DNA of 35,411 bases from Bacillota bacterium (lineage in GTDB: Bacteria > Bacillota > Clostridia > Christensenellales > UMGS416). The notes below the pieces were generated by a model that was not told where the DNA came from, searched no databases, and saw only the letters and a program-made list of their open reading frames with translations. Position 1 is the first letter of the stretch; each line of letters starts with the position of its first letter. This document shows, one piece after another, positions 29,541 to 35,411 of the stretch. Made by a program: the position numbers and the translations under genes. The stretch spans positions 1-35,411 of the forward strand of contig JAEWRW010000055.1 of assembly GCA_023398815.1 (NCBI GenBank). The letters run 5' to 3'.

Positions 29541-30788
29541 TCACTTCCCGCCCGGTGCAGCGTCGGGTTCCGGCTTGGGCAGGGGCTCGCCAGCCGCCAG
29601 CATGGTGCGGCTCAGCAGAGGTAGCAGGCCAATGGCCATGATGGCCGCACCCGTACCCCGCAGCAGCCACTCAATGGGCACGACATCGGCCAGGGGGCCG
29701 AACACCAGCATGCCGGCAGGCATACCGACGGAGCCAATCATGCCCATGACGCCGAAGACCCGGCCCAGATAGTCACCCTCTACCCTCTGTTGCAGCAGAA
29801 CGGCCGACGGCGTGTTAAAGATGGGCATCGACAGACCACAGACCAGCATGAAGCTCAGATAGACCCAGAAATTGGATACCAACCCCAGCGCCACCGTGCA
29901 CAGGCCGATGATCAGATTGGCCAGCACCATCGTGTGCATGCGGTTGCGGAAACCGCCCCAGGCGGCGATGAGCCCGCCGCCCACCATCATGCCGGCGGAG
30001 AAGGCAATCTCAATGGCCGTGAGCCGCCAATAATCCGCACCGAAGGTACGCGTGACCTGCAACGGCGTCAGGAAGGCAACCGGGGCCGCCATCACCATAA
30101 AGCCCAGGCACATGAGGAAAAACAGTTTGAGATAGTCATGACCCCCGATGTAGGAAAAACCCGCCTTCAGGTCGGCAAAGTACCCGATGGTCTGTTTCTC
30201 CTGCGCCTTCCCGTGGGTGGGGATGGGGATGAACAGCACGAGGATCAGGATGGCCGCTGCCGCCGTGAGCACATCGATGAGCAGGATGACCGGCATGCTG
30301 GCGTAGGAGAGCAACGCGGCGCTGACCATGGGCGACACCAGCATGACAGCTGACTGTACGCTGCTGTTGATGCCGGAGACGCGCGTCAGTTCCTCCTGGG
30401 GCACAATCTGCGGCAGCACGGCGCTGATGGCCGGGCCGTGGACCGCCGAGCCCAGTGCCCGCACGGCCATGAAGACGAAGATGAGCCACAGCTCGTTGTG
30501 CCCAAAGAATACAAACGCCGCCAACACCAGCGTCGCCAGGGCGATGCCGCCATCGGCCAATATGATGAGCCGTTTGCGAGGGTAGCGATCAGCCCAGACG
30601 CCAGCGAAGGGCGCCAGAAAGAACATGGGCAAAAAGCCGCAGAGAATGGCAATCGTCATCATGGAGCCGGACTGGGAGCGGAGCGTCACACCCCACATGA
30701 GGGCGTACTGTACCAGAGAGGAACCAAAGAGCGAGATCATTTGGCCAATGAGAAACAGGGCAACGGTCTTCTTCCAGGGGTGTGTCAT
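29541..30788 (-). CDS. MFS exporter (MefA/enterobactin-exporter-like, 12 TM)
   Basis: 415 residues. The start is ATG 30788-30786 with AAGGAG upstream. It has twelve predicted hydrophobic segments, a motif A-like loop GVWADRYPRKRLI between helices 2 and 3, and RALGSAVHGPAISAVLPQIV after helix 4, a signature of the MFS_3 group that includes macrolide efflux proteins. It likely exports a hydrophobic drug or metabolite by proton antiport. It diverges from the arylamine N-acetyltransferase gene, suggesting a joint detoxification unit. No substrate can be assigned. Confidence 0.9.
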   Translation of the reverse strand: MTHPWKKTVALFLIGQMISLFGSSLVQYALMWGVTLRSQSGSMMTIAILCGFLPMFFLAPFAGVWADRYPRKRLIILADGGIALATLVLAAFVFFGHNELWLIFVFMAVRALGSAVHGPAISAVLPQIVPQEELTRVSGINSSVQSAVMLVSPMVSAALLSYASMPVILLIDVLTAAAAILILVLFIPIPTHGKAQEKQTIGYFADLKAGFSYIGGHDYLKLFFLMCLGFMVMAAPVAFLTPLQVTRTFGADYWRLTAIEIAFSAGMMVGGGLIAAWGGFRNRMHTMVLANLIIGLCTVALGLVSNFWVYLSFMLVCGLSMPIFNTPSAVLLQQRVEGDYLGRVFGVMGMIGSVGMPAGMLVFGPLADVVPIEWLLRGTGAAIMAIGLLPLLSRTMLAAGEPLPKPEPDAAPGGK

Positions 30789-30861
30789 GGCGCACTCCTT
30801 TGCTGATCGTCGGGCGGGGGGTGAACCAGTCACCGGCCCGCAGTCATCACTTGGGGCACGG

Positions 30862-30890
30862 ATAATACCATAGGCTGGCACGCCTGTCAA
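30862..30890 (-). promoter_or_regulatory. Promoter of the MFS exporter gene
   Basis: On the minus strand: consensus TTGACA (30890-30885), 17 bp, TATTAT (30867-30862). The transcript has a leader of about 70 nt. Confidence 0.75.
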
Positions 30891-30903
30891 GGCCCGCAGG
30901 GCG

Positions 30904-30932
30904 TTGCCCCGTGGCCCCGGTGCCGTTATACT
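30904..30932 (+). promoter_or_regulatory. Promoter of the arylamine N-acetyltransferase gene
   Basis: TTGCCC at 30904-30909, 17 bp, TATACT at 30927-30932. It is back to back with the MFS promoter, the two -35 boxes being 13 bp apart. Confidence 0.65.
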
Positions 30933-30983
30933 GTGTGGGAGCGTGTCTTCCATAGAAAAACATGCGCGGGAAAGGAACCACCC

Positions 30984-31751
30984 ATGACCAATGCCACCCT
31001 TGACGTGACCACGTATCTGCGGCGCATCGGCTATGACGGCCCCCGCGACGGCAGCGCCGCCGCGCTGGCCGGGCTCCAACAGGCCCACCTGTGCGCCGTG
31101 CCCTATGAGAACCTGGACATTCTGGCCGGCAAGCCTCTATCGCTGGAGAGCGATGCCCTGTATGACAAGATTGTCACCCGGCGGCGTGGGGGCTTCTGCT
31201 TTGAATTGAACGGCCTGTTTGGCTGGCTGCTGGAGGCACTGGGCTACTCCGTCACCCACTATTTTGCTCGCTTCCTGAAGGACGAGCCGACGACCCCCAT
31301 GCGGCGGCACCGGGTGCTGCGGGTGATGGCCGAAGGCCAGCCGTGGCTGTGTGATGTGGGGGTGGGCGGCCCGGTGCCGTTGCGGCCCCTGCGCCTAACG
31401 GAGGGGCTGGAGCAACTCCAGGGTGACGATTGCTATCGCCTGCTGCGCGACCCGTTCTTGGGCTGGGTGGTGGAGGAACGGCGGCACGGCGCGTGGAGCC
31501 GGTACTACTCCTTCACCGAGGAGCCCCAGCTGCCGGTGGACTTCGTGGCCACCAGCTTCTATTGCGAGCACTCCCCCGCCTCACCCTTCAATAAGGAGCC
31601 AATGGTCGCCCTGCGCACGCCGGAGGGGCGGCTGACCCTCGATGGTCGGGTGTTCAAGCGATTTACCCCGACGGGGGTGACGGTAACGGAAGCGAAGGAT
31701 GCCGCAACCTTTGACCGGCTGCTGCTGGAGTATTTCGGCTTAGCGATCTAG
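30984..31751 (+). CDS. nat: Arylamine N-acetyltransferase
   Basis: 255 residues. The start is ATG 30984-30986 with AAAGGAA upstream. The NAT catalytic triad is visible: C72 in RRGGFCFELN, H109 in MRRHRVL and D124 in LCDVGVGGP. The N-terminal helical domain (YLRRIGYDGPRDGS, VPYENLDI) and the C-terminal beta part are complete. The enzyme transfers acetyl from acetyl-CoA to aromatic amines and hydrazines. Its stop codon overlaps the stop of the convergent YdcF-family gene in the four bases CTAG. Confidence 0.93.
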   Translation: MTNATLDVTTYLRRIGYDGPRDGSAAALAGLQQAHLCAVPYENLDILAGKPLSLESDALYDKIVTRRRGGFCFELNGLFGWLLEALGYSVTHYFARFLKDEPTTPMRRHRVLRVMAEGQPWLCDVGVGGPVPLRPLRLTEGLEQLQGDDCYRLLRDPFLGWVVEERRHGAWSRYYSFTEEPQLPVDFVATSFYCEHSPASPFNKEPMVALRTPEGRLTLDGRVFKRFTPTGVTVTEAKDAATFDRLLLEYFGLAI

Positions 31752-32482
31752 TCGTCCTCGTCATGGGTGGCCACGCCGCTGCCGCTGATGGGAATCTCAT
31801 CGCCCAGGTACTTGGGCCCCAGCCGCAGGAAGGCCTGCACCAAATCCTTGGAACGCGCGGCGACTTCCCGCAGGCTGTAAAACCACTGGTGCGGGGAACG
31901 ATACCGGTCGCAGGCCACACCCTGCACATCCAGCCCCCGGGCCAACCCCAGGTAAACCGCCCGGTACAGGTGGTACCGCTGGGTCACCACGACGGCATTC
32001 TTCACCCCGAAGATTGCCTCCGCGCGGTACATGGTATCGTAAGTATCGAACCCAGCGTGATCCATGAAGATGTCCTCGGTGGGCACGCCGCGGTCCTCCA
32101 GGTACCGGCGCATGTTGTTAACCTCATCGTAGTCCACCTGTCCGTGGTCGCCGCTGACCAGAATCTTGGGCGCGACACCCGCTTCGTAGAGCTCATAGGC
32201 CACATCCAGCCGATCCTGCAGCATGTAGGACGGCTGTCCATTCTGCCACACCATGGCACCAGGCACAATGATGGCCTCGGCACTCTGCGCCTTCTCCTGC
32301 GCCACGATGTGCCCACTGGCCACACCCATGACGATGCCGTTGGTGGCCCCCACCAGCACCGCACCGACGACCACCCCCAGCACCGCCCAGCGGAAGAGCC
32401 GGGGAACCCACCGGCGGAACCAGCCGTGGTGACGGCCCGCTAGAGCGGTAGGGTTCGGGGTTCTCTTCAAGCGTCGGAACAT
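31748..32482 (-). CDS. YdcF/SanA-type (DUF218) membrane-anchored protein, 244 aa
   Basis: The start is ATG 32482-32480 behind AGGAGGGG. A basic start is followed by one membrane helix (about 32-50) and the DUF218 domain: AEAIIVPGAMVWQNGQPSYM, LQDRLDVAYELYEAGVAPKI, LVSGDHGQVDYDEVNNMRRY, DHAGFDTYDTMYRA and VVTQRYHLYRAVYLGL. SanA relatives affect envelope permeability (vancomycin exclusion in enterics) but their biochemistry is unclear. It is preceded by a long structured leader with its own promoter right after tyrS. Confidence 0.88.
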   Translation of the reverse strand: MFRRLKRTPNPTALAGRHHGWFRRWVPRLFRWAVLGVVVGAVLVGATNGIVMGVASGHIVAQEKAQSAEAIIVPGAMVWQNGQPSYMLQDRLDVAYELYEAGVAPKILVSGDHGQVDYDEVNNMRRYLEDRGVPTEDIFMDHAGFDTYDTMYRAEAIFGVKNAVVVTQRYHLYRAVYLGLARGLDVQGVACDRYRSPHQWFYSLREVAARSKDLVQAFLRLGPKYLGDEIPISGSGVATHDEDD

Positions 32483-32493
32483 ACTCCCCTCCT

Positions 32494-32508
32494 GTTGCCT
32501 AGGGCAAC
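32494..32508 (-). promoter_or_regulatory. Hairpin next to the ribosome site of the YdcF-family gene
   Basis: GTTGCC and GGCAAC around three bases, ending two bases before the AGGAGGGG ribosome site. It is a plausible translational control element at the end of the structured leader. Confidence 0.4.
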
Positions 32509-32541
32509 ACCGCTCAAAGCCAGCGACCGTCTTGCTTGGTC

Positions 32542-32622
32542 TTTTCACGCCCTGCCGCGTTGTCGTCAGTCGCCTATGCTCTGCGGCATAAGCTCCTTCC
32601 TCCGCCTTGCAGAGCAAGAAAA
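32542..32622 (-). ncRNA. Candidate structured leader RNA (riboswitch-like)
   Basis: On the minus-strand RNA, UUUUCUUGCUCUGC (32622-32609) pairs with GCAGGGCGUGAAAA (32555-32542) in 13 of 14 positions. It encloses a seven-pair hairpin, CUUAUGC/GCAUAGG (32592-32586 with 32579-32573, loop CGCAGA). Several pairs are G-U on this strand only, so this is the transcribed strand. The CUCUGC part of the first arm can instead pair with GCAGAG upstream (32630-32625) or with the hairpin loop region, giving mutually exclusive folds. I do not recognise a known class. Confidence 0.5.
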
Positions 32623-32676
32623 TCCTCTGCGCAATCCGACCACTCCATTTGTGCGGCGTCACCCTAGCTTTCCCCT

Positions 32677-32705
32677 ATGGTACACCCTGCGGCGGCAGAA
32701 CTCAA
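32677..32705 (-). promoter_or_regulatory. Promoter between tyrS and the structured leader
   Basis: On the minus strand: TTGAGT (32705-32700, overlapping the tyrS stop codon), 17 bp, TACCAT (32682-32677). It would give the YdcF-family gene a leader of about 190 nt. Confidence 0.45.
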
Positions 32706-33883
32706 ATCGCGTTCGCCACCCCCATCCGCACCCGCACAAAACGGTTCTTGCCCCGGCTCACCACGGCTTCGCCGGACATCGGTGCCTGCGGGTCGTTGAC
32801 CGGTTGACCATCCACCCGAATGCCACCCCCGGCGATGAGCCGCCGCGCCTCGGAGGTGGACGGCGCCAGCCCCGCGCGGCACACCACCGTTGCCAGTGGC
32901 AGTTCGGGCTCGGGCAAGGTCACCTCCGCCATGTGCTCCGGCGTGCTGCCGCCCGCCACGATGTGGTAGCGGGCCTCGGCGGGCTCCACAGCCCCGGCAC
33001 CGTGATAGAGGCGCACGATCTCCCGCGCGTAAATGAGGTGAGCGTCGCGCACATCCCGCTGCACAGCGGCCTGGAAGTCCTCGGCGTTGAGGTCGGTCGT
33101 CAGCCGGGCATAGAGCCCCAGCAGTGGATCCGGCACCCGCATGCATTTCTCAAACATGGCGTCAGCGGGTTCGTCCAGGCCGATGGTATTGCCCTGGGAT
33201 TTGCTCATCTTCTCGCTGCCATCAAGCCCCGGCAGCAGCGGGAAAGTGATGACCTCCTGAGGCCTCTGGCCCCAGTGGCGCTGCAGCTCCCGCCCGACGA
33301 GCAGGTTGAAGGTTTGGTCGGTGCCGCCGACCTCCACATCGGCCTGCAACGCCACCGAGTCGTACCCCTGCAGCAGGGGGTAGAATAGCTCGTGCATCCC
33401 GATGGCCTGCCGTGCCGCCATGCGGTTGGCAAAGTCGTCCCGCTCCAGAATGCGCGCCAGCGTGTAGGTACCAGCGAGTTGCAGGGCGTCCGCCATGTTG
33501 AGCGCCCCCAGCCAGGTGGAGTTGTACTCAATGCGCGTCTTGACCGGGTCGAGAATCTTGGTGACCTGCTCAAAGTAGGTCTGGCCGTTGCGGCGCGTCT
33601 CCTCCTGGGTCAGGGCCACGCGGGTTTTGCTGCGGCCCGTGGGGTCACCGATCATACCGGTGAAATCGCCAATGACAAAGACGATCTCATGCCCGGCCTC
33701 CTGTAGTAGTTTTAGCTTGCGCAGCACCACCGAGTGCCCCAGGTGCAGATCGGGCCGTGAAGGGTCAGCCCCCAGTTTCACCCGCAGCGGCCGCCCCTCC
33801 AGCAGCCGCTCCCGCAGCCCCTCGGCGGAAAAGATGTCCACCGCGTCCCGTCGAATGCGCTCCCACACTTGTTGTGCTTCCAT
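32702..33883 (-). CDS. tyrS: Tyrosyl-tRNA synthetase (TyrZ-like)
   Basis: 393 residues. The start is ATG 33883-33881, nine bases after AAGGAGG; a further in-frame ATG at 33904 overlaps that box. The class I signature HLGH is at 47-50 and KMSKS at about 226-230. VIGDFTGMIGDPTGRSKTR and QADVEVGGTDQTFNLLVGR are typical of the TyrZ-type enzyme, and an S4 RNA-binding domain closes the protein (about 335-393). It charges tRNA-Tyr. It has no T-box; instead a Tyr-rich leader peptide and a terminator precede it. Confidence 0.97.
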   Translation of the reverse strand: MEAQQVWERIRRDAVDIFSAEGLRERLLEGRPLRVKLGADPSRPDLHLGHSVVLRKLKLLQEAGHEIVFVIGDFTGMIGDPTGRSKTRVALTQEETRRNGQTYFEQVTKILDPVKTRIEYNSTWLGALNMADALQLAGTYTLARILERDDFANRMAARQAIGMHELFYPLLQGYDSVALQADVEVGGTDQTFNLLVGRELQRHWGQRPQEVITFPLLPGLDGSEKMSKSQGNTIGLDEPADAMFEKCMRVPDPLLGLYARLTTDLNAEDFQAAVQRDVRDAHLIYAREIVRLYHGAGAVEPAEARYHIVAGGSTPEHMAEVTLPEPELPLATVVCRAGLAPSTSEARRLIAGGGIRVDGQPVNDPQAPMSGEAVVSRGKNRFVRVRMGVANAI

Positions 33884-33902
33884 CGTCCGTTCCTCCTTGC
33901 CC

Positions 33903-33943
33903 AAAATGAAAAGCGGCCCAAAGCTTGAAAAGCCTTGAGCCGC
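33903..33943 (-). terminator. Attenuator terminator upstream of tyrS
   Basis: On the minus strand GCGGCUCAAGGCUU (33943-33930) pairs with AAGCUUUGGGCCGC (33926-33913) in all 14 positions, two of them G-U, around loop UUC. UUUUCAUUUU follows. It ends five bases before the tyrS ribosome site, so it can only act as a conditional terminator. Confidence 0.9.
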
Positions 33944-33959
33944 CTCGTTCGTCGTTCTG

Positions 33960-34049
33960 CTACGACAACAGCAACCCAGGCCCGTCTCCGTAATAATAGG
34001 AAGCGGGCTGATAGCAATAAGCGCCGGTTTGCCGTTCGTTCGTCATCAT
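33960..34049 (-). CDS. Tyr-rich attenuation leader peptide for tyrS, 29 aa
   Basis: A 29-codon frame begins MMTNERQTG and contains AYCYQPASYYYGD: five tyrosine codons, three of them adjacent (33998-33990). It ends with TAG 17 bases before the terminator stem. The promoter -10 ends seven bases before the first ATG, so the message should begin at or near the AUG and be leaderless; no Shine-Dalgarno sequence is present. Known attenuators (trp, his, phe leaders) have this layout. Stalling at Tyr codons would leave GGGCCUGGG (33983-33975) free to pair with CUCAAGGCUU of the terminator and disrupt it. Confidence 0.8.
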   Translation of the reverse strand: MMTNERQTGAYCYQPASYYYGDGPGLLLS

Positions 34050-34055
34050 GGTTGC

Positions 34056-34084
34056 AGTGTACCAAACCCCATCGCGTTTGTAAA
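34056..34084 (-). promoter_or_regulatory. Promoter of the tyrS leader
   Basis: On the minus strand: TTTACA (34084-34079), 17 bp, TACACT (34061-34056). It lies 29 bases from the last CRISPR repeat. Confidence 0.8.
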
Positions 34085-34113
34085 GGCGGGAGGAAGAAGT
34101 GCTTGAAATGCGG

Positions 34114-35409
34114 GGTTCAATCCATGCGCCAGCACGAGGCGCGACTCGAGGACGAAAATAATCGCTGGTTTATGGAGCGGTTTCAATCCACGCGCCCGCA
34201 CGGGGCGCGACAAGCGCAGAAGTGGCTCGCCACGTTCGACCAGCTGTTTCAATCCACGCGCCCGCACGGGGCGCGACGCGTAAATGGTTGCTGCAAACGC
34301 AAATACACACAGTTTCAATCCACGCGCCCGCACGGGGCGCGACGAGCACAACCCTTGTTCGGCCACCGCTCGGGCCGGTTTCAATCCACGCGCCCGCACG
34401 GGGCGCGACATCTCGTCCAATCCGGCCTCTTTGGCCGCAGAGGGTTTCAATCCACGCGCCCGCACGGGGCGCGACCCAGGGCCCCACTTTAGCGCGCTAA
34501 ACTATTCGTGTTTCAATCCACGCGCCCGCACGGGGCGCGACCTTGGTACCGCTCTTCCGCCGTCATTCTCCGTCCGCGTTTCAATCCACGCGCCCGCACG
34601 GGGCGCGACACAGGCCCATAAGAGGGCACACGAATTGATTGAGTTTCAATCCACGCGCCCGCACGGGGCGCGACGAGTTGAGAAACGGCACGGTACAGAA
34701 ACAAGCGCGGTTTCAATCCACGCGCCCGCACGGGGCGCGACTCGCGGCAGGGGAAGTTTGTGCGGGCGTACACGCCAGTTTCAATCCACGCGCCCGCACG
34801 GGGCGCGACCCTTGTCGATACTGTCGCAGGTGCCCATGAACGCGTTTCAATCCACGCGCCCGCACGGGGCGCGACCAGCAGGATCGCCGCAGGAGGTCGC
34901 GCAACAGATCGTTTCAATCCACGCGCCCGCACGGGGCGCGACCCGCGTTTTCTTCGTATCCAGCGCGATTGTATTGCAGTTTCAATCCACGCGCCCGCAC
35001 GGGGCGCGACCCGATCGCATACTTCACGCCCGTTCTGCACTATACGTTTCAATCCACGCGCCCGCACGGGGCGCGACGCCTGCCCTTGCCTGCCGGTTCG
35101 CCCGGTATCGTGTTTCAATCCAAGCGCCCGCACGGGGCGCGACAGAGCGCGACCGCCACCTCGGTGCCGAGCGCATCGTTTCAATCCACGCGCCCGCACG
35201 GGGCGCGACTCCGGCGTAATGATGCCAACAGGCACCGTCATATCGTTTCAATCCACGCGCCCGCACGGGGCGCGACGCGGCGTTCAAAGCCGCGCTGGAC
35301 GCCGGCAATGAGTTTCAATCCACGCGCCCACACGGGGCGCGACTGTGCCTTGCAAAACTGCACGATCGTCACTTTGAGTTTCAATCCACGCGCCCGCACG
35401 GGGCGCGAC
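34114..35409 (-). CRISPR. CRISPR array, type I-C-like repeat, leader-distal part (20 repeats, 19 full spacers)
   Basis: 32-bp repeats start with GTTTCAATCCACGCGC and end with GGGGCGCGAC (plus strand). Spacers are 33-36 bp. Repeats begin at 34114, 34180, 34246, 34312, 34378, 34444, 34510, 34578, 34643, 34710, 34778, 34844, 34911, 34979, 35046, 35112, 35178, 35245, 35312 and 35378; the array continues past the edge. In the reverse orientation the repeat is of the known I-C form GTCGC...GGATTGAAAC with a seven-pair hairpin. The repeat at 34114 has four changes, as expected of the leader-distal end, so leader and cas genes should lie to the right. Repeats at 35112 and 35312 carry one change each. 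Confidence 0.97.
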
Positions 35410-35411
35410 TA

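Noticed and set aside
34054..34064. A TGGTACAC stretch upstream of tyrS, resembling the start of a T-box motif
   Set aside because: It lacks the CGCGG continuation, the leader is too short for Stem I, and the bases are better explained as the promoter -10.
34170..35308. Several open frames within the CRISPR array with repeated SIHAPARGAT or RPVRARGLK blocks
   Set aside because: They are translations of the 32-bp repeats and not genes.
34146..35377. Spacers targeting the resident prophage
   Set aside because: I saw no match between any spacer and 1-6450 by eye, but this is not an exhaustive search and most of the element is outside the window.

Overview
The window looks like a piece of a high-GC Clostridia-type Firmicute chromosome. 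The evidence is an ileS operon behind a T-box, a CtsR-type operator in front of hsp20, a CarD-family regulator, a Bacillus-type spore-coat transglutaminase, strong AGGAGG ribosome sites, and a carboxynorspermidine route of polyamine synthesis. I cannot name the genus from sequence alone.

Layout. (1) 1-6480 is the right end of an integrated phage-like element. A leftward early operon (3466 to 1) carries a Cro-like regulator, a lipoprotein, an Ant/KilAC antirepressor and small proteins. It diverges from a rightward lysogeny module of repressor, membrane-anchored DnaQ-type exonuclease and tyrosine integrase. The integrase abuts a 3' tRNA fragment (6446-6483) that looks like the attachment site, so the intact tRNA gene should lie left of the window. 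The genetic switch has a perfect operator palindrome filling the spacer of the leftward promoter, and a LexA-type box on a promoter that reads antisense into the repressor gene. (2) 6481-17275 holds host genes: CarD, tgl with an unknown partner, TetR, a TIM-barrel-like protein, Hsp20, an esterase, two lipoproteins, a cupin and a metallo-beta-lactamase-fold hydrolase. Two copies of a roughly 245-bp unrecognised repeat lie in the gaps. (3) 17293-18879 has three tandem paralogous small nitroreductases. (4) 18981-24789 is a leftward translation operon: T-box, GNAT, ileS, RNA methyltransferase, RluA-type pseudouridine synthase. (5) 24793-26812 has a GNAT and an AT-richer pair: a secreted papain-like cysteine protease and a membrane-anchored exported protein. 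(6) 27003-32482 has the carboxynorspermidine synthase/decarboxylase pair, an MFS exporter diverging from an arylamine N-acetyltransferase, and a YdcF/SanA-type protein with a structured 5' leader. (7) 32702-34084 is tyrS. (8) 34114-35409 and beyond is a type I-C-like CRISPR array, seen from its leader-distal end.

The most striking signal is in front of tyrS. A promoter starts transcription essentially at the AUG of a 29-codon open frame with five tyrosine codons (AYCYQPASYYYGD). It is followed by a perfect 14-bp terminator hairpin just before the tyrS ribosome site. This reads as classical ribosome-mediated attenuation by a leaderless Tyr-rich peptide, in a genome whose ileS uses a T-box. Other notable signals are the SOS-box antisense gene in the phage switch, the membrane-tethered exonuclease, and a riboswitch-like structured leader between tyrS and the YdcF-family gene.
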